This document shows positions 27,666 to 37,203 of a stretch of 64,000 nt of DNA, piece by piece. Positions within the stretch are counted from its first letter, which is position 1. Each line of letters opens with the position of its first letter. Both the position numbers and the translations under genes were made by a program. This DNA comes from JAISFI01 sp031552335 (lineage in GTDB: Bacteria > Bacteroidota > Bacteroidia > Bacteroidales > Azobacteroidaceae). The notes beneath the pieces are model-generated. The model did not search any database, was not told the origin of the DNA, and saw nothing but the letters and a program-made list of their open reading frames with translations. The stretch lies in NCBI GenBank assembly GCA_031552335.1, contig JAVBMQ010000052.1:1-64000 (forward strand). The letters are read 5' to 3'.

Positions 27666-29123
27666 ATGAAGAAATTAATTTTATTTGTAATAGCTTTTAT
27701 ATCCGTAAGCGCTATTACCGCCCAAAATTTCAATCCGATAATACCGGATAACGTTGCAGACCCATCCGTTTCCAAATTTGGAGACACCTATTATCTTTAT
27801 GGAACAACAGATATCGACAGTGGTTTATGGAAAATGGGGCCTCCTGTTGTCTGGAAATCAAAAGATTTTGTAAACTGGAGTTTCGAGGGAGTCCTTATTG
27901 ACAATATCGACTGGAATACCCGCATACATTTTGGAGAAAAAAGCGGATTCTTCCGCTATTGGGCGCCTGGCAGAACAATAGAAAAAGACGGTCTTTATTA
28001 TTTGTTCCCAACTGTTGTTTATCCGGACGGAAAAAGTGGAGTATTTACTATGGTTTCAGAAAAACCGGAAGGACCTTTCCGTGTTATTTCCGGAGACGGC
28101 ATTTTATTTAACAATACAAACCCGGATCTAACCCCAACAAAACCAATAGTAGAAGATATTGACGGCGAAATATTCACAGATGATGACGGACAATCTTATT
28201 TCTATTGGCGCAGAAGAAAAGCTGCCAAAATATCAGAAGACTTCACAACTCTTGTTGGCCCGGTAGTAGATATCCCGACCAAACGTGAAGGTTATTCCGA
28301 AGGACCTGCTTTTTTTAAACGTAATGGTATTTATTATTACTTATACACAATCGGTGGTGACCAAAATTACTGCTACGGATACATGATGAGTAAAGAAGGT
28401 CCGTTGTCAGGTTTTTATGCTCCCGAAGGCAAAGATTTTTTCATTTCTTCATCACTCGAAACAGGTGTATGGGGACCAGGACATGGCAACATATTTTATG
28501 ACGAAAAGTCGGGCAAATATATATTTGTTTATCTGGAATTTGGAGAAGGAAGCACTACCCGGCAGGTTTTTGCCAACGAATTAACTTTCAACGAAGACGG
28601 AACGATACGCACTATTATCCCTGATTTTAAAGGAGTCGGTTATTTAGGTGAAAAACAACGAATAGCTGCAAACTTATCGTTGAAAGCCCAGGCTACAGCT
28701 TCCAGTATCAAATCACCACATGTCAGCACAAAAAAAGTCGAAACAAATCGCAATTATCCGGATTCCACATCCATGAAAGAAGTATCGCGTACTTTTGATT
28801 ATAAAGCCGGGAATGCTATTGACGAATCAAATGGTACCCGTTGGGTGGCTTCGAAAGAAGATAAAGAACCATGGATTATGCTGGATTTTGGAAAAAAAAC
28901 ATCTATTTCGAAATGTGAAATGTACTTCGTTTTTCCCGCATCCGGACATGCCTGGATATTGGAAAAATCGGATGACGGGATCAATTGGACTAAAATAGAT
29001 GAACAACATTCGAAAGCTGTTAAATCACCTCATATCTCTGACAAAAAAGTAAAAGCCCGCTATCTGCGATTAAAAATTACAGACGGAGAACCCGGCTTAT
29101 GGGAATTTAAAGTCCGGGGTTAA
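27666..29123 (+). CDS. GH43 glycosidase with C-terminal F5/8 type C domain
   Basis: The 485-aa protein has a signal peptide (1-19, ending ITAQ), a GH43 propeller (about 22-325) with NVADPSVSKFGDTYYLYGTT (general-base Asp in DPS), DGEIFTDDDGQSYFYW and GYSEGPAFFKRNGIYYYLY (acid Glu), and a discoidin-like domain (about 335-485, with GNAIDESNGTRWVASKEDKE, PWIMLDFGKK and ARYLRLKITDG). Such enzymes act on arabinose or xylose side chains; the exact linkage is not readable. It starts 28 bases after the GH43-GH31 gene and 40 bases before GH97, so the three are probably one transcript. Confidence 0.92.
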   Translation: MKKLILFVIAFISVSAITAQNFNPIIPDNVADPSVSKFGDTYYLYGTTDIDSGLWKMGPPVVWKSKDFVNWSFEGVLIDNIDWNTRIHFGEKSGFFRYWAPGRTIEKDGLYYLFPTVVYPDGKSGVFTMVSEKPEGPFRVISGDGILFNNTNPDLTPTKPIVEDIDGEIFTDDDGQSYFYWRRRKAAKISEDFTTLVGPVVDIPTKREGYSEGPAFFKRNGIYYYLYTIGGDQNYCYGYMMSKEGPLSGFYAPEGKDFFISSSLETGVWGPGHGNIFYDEKSGKYIFVYLEFGEGSTTRQVFANELTFNEDGTIRTIIPDFKGVGYLGEKQRIAANLSLKAQATASSIKSPHVSTKKVETNRNYPDSTSMKEVSRTFDYKAGNAIDESNGTRWVASKEDKEPWIMLDFGKKTSISKCEMYFVFPASGHAWILEKSDDGINWTKIDEQHSKAVKSPHISDKKVKARYLRLKITDGEPGLWEFKVRG

Positions 29124-29163
29124 CAAATACAGATTTGCATTAATAACTAATTAATATTATATC

Positions 29164-31047
29164 ATGAATTTAAAAACAATAGTTTATTTATTTTGCTCAT
29201 GCATTTTTATCGGACTTCCATTATCTGCCGCAAACAATAATACGGTTTCGCCCGATAAGAAATTAAATGTCAGCTTACATCATGATGCAAATGGCAAAGG
29301 TAAAAGTCCTTATTTTTCGGTAGATTACGACGGAAAACAAATCTTCTCCGATATTAAATTAGGATTGGAAACCGATTTGCAGGATTTTTCAGATAACCTG
29401 AAATTCGTATCTGTATCTAAAGCCAAATCTCATAAAGACAACTATGTTATGTTAACAGGCAAACGGAGCCACTGTACAAACGCTGCCAATGAAAGAACAT
29501 ACCACTTTGAAAATGACAAACAACAGGTACTCGAAGTCGTATTGAGGGCATACAATGATGGTATTGCTTTCCGGTATGATATCAAAGCAATTGCAGGTAA
29601 TGAAAATATAATCAATGAGTCCACAACTTACCCTATTGATGATAATACTAAACGTTGGATGCAGGAATACTCAATTGGTTATGAAGGATTCTATCCTCTG
29701 GCTGATAAACAAAAAGGTGGTAAATGGGGATATCCTGCCCTTATCGAGCTTCCTGGTTCAACTTTTGTACTATTTACAGAAGCCAATATGTTACGTGACC
29801 ATTGCGGTTCGTTTTTAGACAATACTGCAAACAGTAATGAATACCGGGTACAACCGGAAGATAAAAAACTTTCCTTTCAAGGGGAATGGAGTTCTACATG
29901 GCGTGTACTCATTATTGGTTCTCTTTCTACAGTTGTAGAGTCGACATTGGTTACAGACTTATCCGATCCTTCTAAAGTAAGTGATACGGAATGGATTAAG
30001 CCAGGTCTTGTTTCATGGATATACTGGGCATATAATCGTAGCTCAAGCGATTTTCAGATTGTTAAAGAATACATAGATCTGGCAGCAGAAATGGGCTGGC
30101 CATATGATTTGATTGATTGGCAATGGGATGTAATGAGCAATGGTGGCAATGTGGAAGACGCCGTGAAATATACTCTTGATAAAGGAGTTAAACCCATGCT
30201 TTGGTACAATTCCAGTACACATTGGAAGCCTGCAGGATCCGGTCCCCTTTATCGTTTAAATAAAAAAGAAGACCGGGAAAAAGAATATGCCTGGCTCAAT
30301 AAATTAGGTGTTGCCGGTATTAAAATCGATTTCTTTCCCGGCGACAAAGCTTCTTCTATGAATTATTACATCGACTTGCTTGAAGATGCAGCTAAATATA
30401 AATTGATGATTAATTTTCATGGTTCTACGATTCCCCGCGGCTGGCAAAGAACTTACCCTCACATGATGACGATGGAGGCTGTTTATGGCGCAGAGTGGTA
30501 CAATAATAATGAAAAACTGACCACTCGTGCAGCATGCCATAATGCTACCTTACCTTTTACCAGGAATGTTATTGGTCCTATGGATTATACTCCCGGAACA
30601 TTTTCGGATTCACAAAATCCGCATATTACATCGCACGGACACGAACTGGCTCTTCCTATAATCTTCGAATCGGCTTTACAACATATGCCGGACAGGCCTT
30701 CAACTTATTATTCACTGCCATCTCCTGTGAAGAAATTTTTATCGGAATTGCCCACTGCCTGGGACGATACAAAATTATTGTCAGGTTATCCCGGAGAATA
30801 CATCGTCATTGCCCGTAAAAAGGGGAATGTATGGTATTTAGGAGGAATAAACGGAACTGACCAGGAGAAAACACTTTCTTTTAACCTGAAAGAACTTTCA
30901 TCATTAGGGAAAAATATCACAATCATAAAGGATGGTGCTAACGACAAAGATTTTGATATTGAAGAAAACATTAAAATAACCGGAAATAACCGAAAAATGG
31001 ACATTAACTGCCTTCCACGTGGAGGTTTTGTTGCACTAATAAAATAA
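29164..31047 (+). CDS. GH97 retaining-type alpha-glycosidase
   Basis: The 627-aa exported enzyme has a signal peptide (1-23), the GH97 N-terminal beta-sandwich (about 26-270), a barrel (about 280-520) and a C-terminal beta domain. LVSWIYWAYNRSS, DWQWD and VAGIKIDFFPGD are clear GH97 features. An aspartate (D389) in IKIDFF is the nucleophile position of retaining members such as the Bacteroides alpha-galactosidases, whereas inverting SusB-type alpha-glucosidases use glutamates instead. An alpha-galactosidase or a beta-L-arabinopyranosidase is therefore more likely than a SusB function. It is last in the 23534-31047 operon and is followed by a terminator that overlaps the end of the convergent HTCS gene. 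Confidence 0.9.
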   Translation: MNLKTIVYLFCSCIFIGLPLSAANNNTVSPDKKLNVSLHHDANGKGKSPYFSVDYDGKQIFSDIKLGLETDLQDFSDNLKFVSVSKAKSHKDNYVMLTGKRSHCTNAANERTYHFENDKQQVLEVVLRAYNDGIAFRYDIKAIAGNENIINESTTYPIDDNTKRWMQEYSIGYEGFYPLADKQKGGKWGYPALIELPGSTFVLFTEANMLRDHCGSFLDNTANSNEYRVQPEDKKLSFQGEWSSTWRVLIIGSLSTVVESTLVTDLSDPSKVSDTEWIKPGLVSWIYWAYNRSSSDFQIVKEYIDLAAEMGWPYDLIDWQWDVMSNGGNVEDAVKYTLDKGVKPMLWYNSSTHWKPAGSGPLYRLNKKEDREKEYAWLNKLGVAGIKIDFFPGDKASSMNYYIDLLEDAAKYKLMINFHGSTIPRGWQRTYPHMMTMEAVYGAEWYNNNEKLTTRAACHNATLPFTRNVIGPMDYTPGTFSDSQNPHITSHGHELALPIIFESALQHMPDRPSTYYSLPSPVKKFLSELPTAWDDTKLLSGYPGEYIVIARKKGNVWYLGGINGTDQEKTLSFNLKELSSLGKNITIIKDGANDKDFDIEENIKITGNNRKMDINCLPRGGFVALIK

Positions 31048-31076
31048 ATCAGTTATAGTAAATTAGCCAAAACTAT

Positions 31077-31121
31077 CGAAGGGGGTATGTCAAATGTCCG
31101 ACACGCCCTCTTCGTTTTTTT
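31077..31121 (+). terminator. Intrinsic terminator after GH97, overlapping the HTCS 3' end
   Basis: Arms at 31077-31091 and 31100-31114 (CGAAG-GGG...GTC with CCC-CTTCG) pair over 15 positions with three mismatches or wobbles, followed by seven T residues (31115-31121). The hairpin includes the stop codon of the convergent HTCS gene at 31090-31092, a compact tail-to-tail arrangement. Confidence 0.75.
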
Positions 31122-34100
31122 CTCTGTATTGACTAGGTGTCATGTGGAACTCTTCTTTAAAGTACGAATTGAAATATTTTAAAGTATTAAAGCCCACCAT
31201 GTAAGATATCTCGTTTACATTATACTGACTATTGGTTAATAACTGTGCTGCTCTTTTTAAACGAACAGACCGGATAAACTGGAGTGGAGTTAAATCGACT
31301 ATAGATTGTAACTTTCTGTTTAAATGGGCTTTACTCAATCCTACGTCTTTACTCAAATCTTCAGTTGAATACTCTGAATTATCGATATTTTCTTCAACAA
31401 AACTCAAGGCTTTTCTAACCAGTTCCTCATCAAGGGAAGTGGTAGTTATATTACTGGGAGTAATTTCGATAGTCTTATGAAATAATTTTTTTCTGCTTTC
31501 CTGTTGTTCTATTAACTTTTTTATCCGCACACATAATAATTCATAACTGAACGGTTTTGAAATATAAGAATCTGCACCAGCCTCATAACTATCCATTTTA
31601 GATTCGTCAGAAGTTCTGGCGGTTAGCAGAATAAAAGGGATATGAGATGTCTGTATATTATTTTTAACCCGTTGGCACAATTCGATCCCATTCATTTTAG
31701 GCATCATCAAGTCGGAAATTATCAAATCCGGGAATTCCGACAATACCAATTCTTCGGCTTGTTCACCATCAGCAGCTTCAATTACATAATAACTTTCACT
31801 GAGCTGCTCAGTTAAGAAATGGCGGAATTCTTCGTTGTCTTCAACAACCAGAATAGTTCTTCTACCATCTTCATTTTTCGTGTCTGGTGTAATATCAGTT
31901 ATTATATCTTTTTCTTCTTCCGGCTGTTTGCTTTCATTATTTTTGGGCAGGTCGACCGGTATATAAATTGTAAAAGTACTGCCGACATTTATCTGACTGC
32001 TCACTGTAATTTCTCCGTTATGCAATTTGATGTATTCTTTAGCCAGATGTAGACCGATCCCGCTTCCGGACAGTGTATTACCATCCTTTATCTGATAGAA
32101 TCGTTCAAAGATATAGGGCAGGTCTTTTTCTTCAATGCCACATCCGGTATCACTCACCTCTATCCTGACATATACTTTGTCATTTCGGACAGTTTGATCT
32201 ACTTTAAGTTGTATACAGCCATCTTTCGGTGTGAATTTGAATGCATTAGAGAGCAGATTATTGATAATCTTATACATCTTGTCCTGGTCGTAATTAATCA
32301 GGAGATAATCAACTGTAGTTTCTATACCAAAATCAATGTTTTTAGTTATAGCAAGCTCATTGAAGTGTATAAATATATCTTTTGTGAATTGTATAATATC
32401 CCCTGTTTTAAATGTGGTTTTCTCTCCTTTCATTTCCAGTTTTCTGAAGTCAAGAAGCTGATTGACCAAGTTAAGCAGTCCATATGCATTTTGATAGATG
32501 GAGTCCAGTTTCTTCTTCAGTGTCAAATCGCCCTGTTGTTTTATTAAAGTTTCAAGCGGTGTTAATATCAACGTTAAAGGTGTACGGAATTCATGGCTTA
32601 TGTTTGTGAAAAAGCGGAATTTCATCTGATCTAACTCTTCTTTTTGTTTTTGCTCATATGCCTCTCTTTCATTGAGTGCTTTCTTTTGCATTCTCCATTG
32701 ATATAATTTTAATATATAGAAAATGATAGCCATCATCAATACAACATACATAATTATAGCATAAGAAGTAGCCCAGAAAGGAGGAGTAATCACAATAGCA
32801 ATTTCGGAAGGCGTGTCTCCCCATATTTTATCATTATTGGCCGTATATACCACGAAGTTGTATTTTCCAGGAGGAAGACCGGTATAGGTTATCCTGCCCA
32901 ATCCATTTCCTGGAATCTCATTCCAGTTTCCATCAAAATTAACGAGTTTGTATTTATAGTATGTTTTTGCCGGATTAACATAATTCATACCTGAAAACTC
33001 AAACGTAATAAAATTCTGATTGTATTTAAGGGTTATTTGCTTAGTTTTACTTATGGCTTCTTTCAAAATTACTCTTCCGCCATACTCTCCTCCCTCCTTT
33101 ACAAGAGAATTGAACAGCCTGAGACCTGTGAATACAGGTTTATTGTTACTATCATTGTAGATGATTTTGTTGGGATCGAAATAATTAAAACCATGGGCGC
33201 CTCCAAAATATAATGTACCATCTTTAGTCTTAAGCGCCGAATGATCATAAAATTTCCCTGATTGCAGTCCGTCTGAAATTCCGAAGTTTACAATCGAAAA
33301 AGAATTGACACCATCTGTCCGGAGCGATGTGATCTTGCAAATTCCATTCAATGTTGAAGCCCATATCACCCCATTTTCGTCTTCAAGCATGGATGCCACT
33401 TCATTGTTCGGTAATCCTTCTTCTGTGGTGAGTTTATATAATTTCTGTTTTGCTTCGTCCCAAACCCTTATTCCATCTTCAGTAGCAAACCATTCAAGTC
33501 CCCGGCTATCTTTCAATATTCCAAAATATTTAGTATCCTGCTCAAACTTCAGATTATTCGTTCCGGGTACCCATAAACTGTCCCGTTTCGTGTTGTAATA
33601 ATATATGCCTTTATCGCCTACAGCTGCAAATGTTTCATCATCGATAGGATATAGATAATAGATTAGAGTATAGCTTTTTACTTCCGGGTATTTATCGGCT
33701 AACATACTCACTATTTTCCCTGTAACCGGATCGAATTGTCCTACACCACCCGTCACACTAACCCAAAAACGTCCGTATATATCTTCATAAATGCATCTTG
33801 AAACATTTTGGTTCGGATCTTTTTCCAGATTAACAGACGACCTGATATATTGCCTGATTTTATTTCCTTCAATACAAAAAAATCCATTCAGGTAAGTCCC
33901 TACCCATATCCTACCCCGACGATCCTTGTTAATGGAGAGGCACAATTCGTTTATTTGTTCTTTAAACAATCGTTCAACTTTCTTTGTTTCCGGATAAAAA
34001 CGATATAAACCATGTCCGTTCCCAATTAAGACAGTACCGCTTTCTTCTTCCAGTAAACAGCGTATGGTTTCATTGGTAATTTGCGTACCGGTATTGATTG

Positions 34101-35139
34101 TTTGGATTAGCCGGAACTTTTGCATGCTGGGGTGATGGTAGCATAATCCCTGGAAAAGCGTACCTATCCATATGCCATTATTCGGATCTATAAAAAGCGT
34201 GAATATGTCATTGTCCAGCACACCTCCATTGATGAGGCTCATGCCATGTATATCACTGACATTAAAAGTCTTTCCATCAATATATCTTAACCCTGATTTT
34301 GATGTTCCCACCCAGATATTTCCGTCCTTATCCATATCCATGCAAGTAAAAAAATTGGATATGCCTTTGATAACAGCAACTTCTTTCCAATCCCTATTGA
34401 TCCTATGGTGAAAATAAACGCCATTGTTATACATCAGCCAGATGTTTCCCGCAGAGTCGGGATGAATATAAATTCTATCGGTAAAATCGTTTATGATTCC
34501 CAGGAAACAAGTTTCCTGAGAAATGAACTCGCGAGACGTATAGTCCCAACAACGTATCAAACCACTGCTATATACAATCCAACAAAGGTTTTTGTACTGG
34601 GCCAGTTCCAAGGGTATCCCATATAATTTGGTAAAATCACTGCCACCGTCTTCTATCGTAATAAGTTCTTCACGGGCTATGTCGTAAAAAGAAAACGTAT
34701 TGTCTTCTGTTAAAAACCAGTAATTTTTAGAGTTATCAATAAAAAGATTTTTTAATCGTTTGGTAATTCCATATGTGGCTAACTCTTCCGACAGATTATA
34801 ATCGAATTGATTCGTATTCAGGTTTAGCAGCAGCAGATATCCCAGTTCTTTCATCCAGATTCTTCCCTGATTGTCATAGTATTCCTTGGTAGGACGGGTA
34901 TAATCCCATACATATTTCAGTTTTTTATTGTGATGGAAATATTCAAAAGTAGCCCCATTGTAAATGTTCATTATGGAAGCAGTTCTAACAGCGATACGCC
35001 CGTCAGGAGTCATGCTCAGACCACGTATCTGATTATCTGATAGTCCGTCGACAACATCAATAAGACGGAACTTATATTGATTCACAGCAAAACTGTTTAC
35101 AGTAAAAAGAAGGACTAAGATGGAAAGCAGGATTCTCAT
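31090..35139 (-). CDS. Hybrid two-component system regulator (HTCS) 1
   Basis: From the preferred start at 35139 (MRILLSILVLLFTV, a signal peptide) the protein is 1349 aa; a longer frame begins at 35169. Order of parts: two periplasmic seven-bladed propellers of Reg_prop repeats (about 25-720), a Y_Y_Y domain (about 720-780, GLPPGKYNF), one membrane span (about 785-805), HisKA with H849 in ISHEFRTPL, HATPase (NNLLSNAFKF, DTGCGIEEKD, GSGIGLHL), a receiver with phospho-acceptor D1143 in ISDLMMPKMNG, and an AraC-type DNA-binding domain at the end. Such proteins sense an oligosaccharide in the periplasm and activate their locus directly. It lies next to the core locus, downstream of the GH43 gene, and is the natural regulator for it; which of the two HTCS controls which operon cannot be told. 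Confidence 0.93.
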   Translation of the reverse strand: MRILLSILVLLFTVNSFAVNQYKFRLIDVVDGLSDNQIRGLSMTPDGRIAVRTASIMNIYNGATFEYFHHNKKLKYVWDYTRPTKEYYDNQGRIWMKELGYLLLLNLNTNQFDYNLSEELATYGITKRLKNLFIDNSKNYWFLTEDNTFSFYDIAREELITIEDGGSDFTKLYGIPLELAQYKNLCWIVYSSGLIRCWDYTSREFISQETCFLGIINDFTDRIYIHPDSAGNIWLMYNNGVYFHHRINRDWKEVAVIKGISNFFTCMDMDKDGNIWVGTSKSGLRYIDGKTFNVSDIHGMSLINGGVLDNDIFTLFIDPNNGIWIGTLFQGLCYHHPSMQKFRLIQTINTGTQITNETIRCLLEEESGTVLIGNGHGLYRFYPETKKVERLFKEQINELCLSINKDRRGRIWVGTYLNGFFCIEGNKIRQYIRSSVNLEKDPNQNVSRCIYEDIYGRFWVSVTGGVGQFDPVTGKIVSMLADKYPEVKSYTLIYYLYPIDDETFAAVGDKGIYYYNTKRDSLWVPGTNNLKFEQDTKYFGILKDSRGLEWFATEDGIRVWDEAKQKLYKLTTEEGLPNNEVASMLEDENGVIWASTLNGICKITSLRTDGVNSFSIVNFGISDGLQSGKFYDHSALKTKDGTLYFGGAHGFNYFDPNKIIYNDSNNKPVFTGLRLFNSLVKEGGEYGGRVILKEAISKTKQITLKYNQNFITFEFSGMNYVNPAKTYYKYKLVNFDGNWNEIPGNGLGRITYTGLPPGKYNFVVYTANNDKIWGDTPSEIAIVITPPFWATSYAIIMYVVLMMAIIFYILKLYQWRMQKKALNEREAYEQKQKEELDQMKFRFFTNISHEFRTPLTLILTPLETLIKQQGDLTLKKKLDSIYQNAYGLLNLVNQLLDFRKLEMKGEKTTFKTGDIIQFTKDIFIHFNELAITKNIDFGIETTVDYLLINYDQDKMYKIINNLLSNAFKFTPKDGCIQLKVDQTVRNDKVYVRIEVSDTGCGIEEKDLPYIFERFYQIKDGNTLSGSGIGLHLAKEYIKLHNGEITVSSQINVGSTFTIYIPVDLPKNNESKQPEEEKDIITDITPDTKNEDGRRTILVVEDNEEFRHFLTEQLSESYYVIEAADGEQAEELVLSEFPDLIISDLMMPKMNGIELCQRVKNNIQTSHIPFILLTARTSDESKMDSYEAGADSYISKPFSYELLCVRIKKLIEQQESRKKLFHKTIEITPSNITTTSLDEELVRKALSFVEENIDNSEYSTEDLSKDVGLSKAHLNRKLQSIVDLTPLQFIRSVRLKRAAQLLTNSQYNVNEISYMVGFNTLKYFNSYFKEEFHMTPSQYREKNEEGVSDI

Positions 35140-35169
35140 TTTAAATATCATTATAATGTAAACATCCAT

Positions 35170-35492
35170 TCAGGCTCATCATTGATTAGTTATACTGTAC
35201 AAAGAAAGTAAAAATTATGACAAATTCATAGTACTCATTGCTTCATAGAATGGGACAATTTGGATCATTTCTGCAACTAATATGGCTGCAACAATTCTTC
35301 ATATACATGTGGGGGATTCATTTTCAGCTCTTTCCATCAACTTCACGGCAAACATCACTTCCGGGAAAAGAGACAGAGGCGGTATAAAAATATCCTGAAT
35401 CTATTAGCCTGGGATAATACTTATCACACCGGCCTGCAATTCATTTGTCTAACTATTTAGTCATTTGAAACAAGTGGCAACACATAGATTGT
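35170..35492. other. Intergenic region upstream of HTCS 1
   Basis: This 323-bp gap separates two minus-strand genes. On the minus strand TTTCTTTG at 35200-35207 is a one-mismatch fit to TAnnTTTG, 61 bases before the HTCS start, and may be its promoter. I see no strong hairpin, repeat or gene remnant in the remaining sequence, and no clear terminator for the GH43 gene ending at 35493. Confidence 0.4.
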
Positions 35493-37091
35493 TTATTCAT
35501 TAACCTGATAATCAAACCAATCATAATAGGCTTTTGTCTGACTTTGTTTTCCATTGGAAGTGGCATACAATCCTATCATTATTCCGGTGAAACCTCCGGC
35601 GACTTCCGTACTCAGGTAACGGGTATCCAGGCGACCCAACTCTATATATTGCTGGCTTTTAGCATCTGCAGCATAGAAAATATATTGTAAAGGAGTACCT
35701 TTTATCCTGAATAAAAACTGATTACCGGAAACATCCTGTTCGGCTGCGATATATGAAAGAGAACCAACCTGTACACGTAATTGAACTTTGGTTTGTCCGT
35801 TTGATTTTTTCAACAACAAGTCATAATGATGTGTATTATTCTGAATCAAAGTAATACCTGCCTCTTCATTTTCCCCGGAAGGTTGGAAATCCAACCATGT
35901 TGTTGCAGTAAAATCATGTTCTGTTTGTCTACGGGCGATAAATGAAATTGATTCTGTTTCGTTTAAAGTAAAAGGGGATGCAGTAATCCGCAACCACCCT
36001 TTCTTTTCGGTTAACGAATAATTTTCACGAATCGGATTCCTTAAGTACTGCCATTCGAAACCAAGTTTATCCTCATTAAAACCGGTGCGAACAGGCACCT
36101 TTGCAAACGGATGAAGAGGTAAAGTCGGAAGTTCCATATTCAAAGATACGGTTCCGTTTCCGTTCACCTGAGGCCATCCGCCTTTGGGCCAATCGACCGG
36201 AGCGAGGAAGGTTTCTCGTCCGAGAATATGGTAGTATGAATAGGGTTGTGTAACACGGAATCCCAAAAAGACCATCCACCACGAACCATCTTTGGCTTGC
36301 ACAAGATCGGCATGACCGGTACCTTGTATCGGGTTCCCCTGTCCTATCCGGTTGGCATGTGTCAATATCGGGTTTAACGGACATGATTCATAAGGGCCAT
36401 AAATATTTTTACTTCTTCCTATGGTGGCGCTATGCATATATTCAGTCCCCCCCTCACCTAACAATAAATAATAAAATCCGTCTTTTTTATAAATATGAGG
36501 CGCTTCGGGAAACCGTCCTCCGATACCACCCCAAACGAGTTGCTCAGGGCCCGTCACTTTCCCGGTTTTAATATCTATCGGAGTAACCCGGATTCCTTCA
36601 TTTCCCTGTGTTACAAAATATGTTTTCCCATCTTCATCCCAGAAGATATCGGGGTCGATACTATTTATAGCCACCCACACTGGTTCGCTCCAGGTACCGG
36701 CAGGGTCTTTTGCCGTACAATAAAAATTACCTCCTCCCGATACATTCGTGCAAATCACATAAAATAAGCCATCATGATAACGCAAAGATGGAGCAAACAA
36801 TCCTCCGGAAGCAGGCGCTTTTTGCAGGGGAAGTTGCGAATCGCGGGTCAGGCAATGCCCTATTTGTTCCCAGTTAATCAAATCCTTGCTATGATAAATG
36901 GGCAAGCCCGGAAAATATTCAAACGAAGAAGTTACAAGATAAAAATCGTCGCCCACCCGGCAAACACTCGGGTCGGGATTAAAACCTGGTATAACAGGAT
37001 TTTTATACCCATTTTGCGCAAACACACCAGCATTTGAATACGAAATTGCTGTTAAGCAAACAAACGCAATGATACAATTTAATAATTTCAT
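35493..37091 (-). CDS. GH43 (subfamily-12-like) beta-xylosidase/arabinofuranosidase
   Basis: The 532-aa enzyme has a signal peptide (1-25), a GH43 propeller (about 28-330) with NPVIPGFNPDPSVCRVGDDFYL (base Asp in NPDPS), NSIDPDIFWDEDGKTYFVTQ and RFPEAPHIYKKDGFYYLLL (acid Glu), and a concanavalin A-like C-terminal domain (about 340-530). This is the architecture of the GH43 arabinofuranosidases/xylosidases in Bacteroides xyloglucan loci, where they trim arabinose from xylose side chains. The plain signal peptide suggests the periplasm. It lies after a strong terminator closing the SusC-SusD-SGBP operon and before HTCS 1, so it has its own transcript or depends on read-through. Confidence 0.92.
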   Translation of the reverse strand: MKLLNCIIAFVCLTAISYSNAGVFAQNGYKNPVIPGFNPDPSVCRVGDDFYLVTSSFEYFPGLPIYHSKDLINWEQIGHCLTRDSQLPLQKAPASGGLFAPSLRYHDGLFYVICTNVSGGGNFYCTAKDPAGTWSEPVWVAINSIDPDIFWDEDGKTYFVTQGNEGIRVTPIDIKTGKVTGPEQLVWGGIGGRFPEAPHIYKKDGFYYLLLGEGGTEYMHSATIGRSKNIYGPYESCPLNPILTHANRIGQGNPIQGTGHADLVQAKDGSWWMVFLGFRVTQPYSYYHILGRETFLAPVDWPKGGWPQVNGNGTVSLNMELPTLPLHPFAKVPVRTGFNEDKLGFEWQYLRNPIRENYSLTEKKGWLRITASPFTLNETESISFIARRQTEHDFTATTWLDFQPSGENEEAGITLIQNNTHHYDLLLKKSNGQTKVQLRVQVGSLSYIAAEQDVSGNQFLFRIKGTPLQYIFYAADAKSQQYIELGRLDTRYLSTEVAGGFTGIMIGLYATSNGKQSQTKAYYDWFDYQVNE

Positions 37092-37112
37092 TTGAAAAAT
37101 ATGTTTTTAATA

Positions 37113-37151
37113 AAAAGCCTTGCAGATTGCAGTTGAACCCACAAGGCTTTT
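37113..37151 (-). terminator. Strong terminator of the SusC-SusD-SGBP operon
   Basis: A perfect 10-bp stem (AAAAGCCTTG at 37113-37122, CAAGGCTTTT at 37142-37151) closes a 19-base loop, 52 bases past the stop at 37204. On the minus strand the stem runs into TTTTTATTAAAA, a good U-tract. Confidence 0.85.
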
Positions 37152-37203
37152 CAAGACAAGTTGAATACAATCTTTTACCTTAAAATATTGTTAATAGTTC
37201 AAA

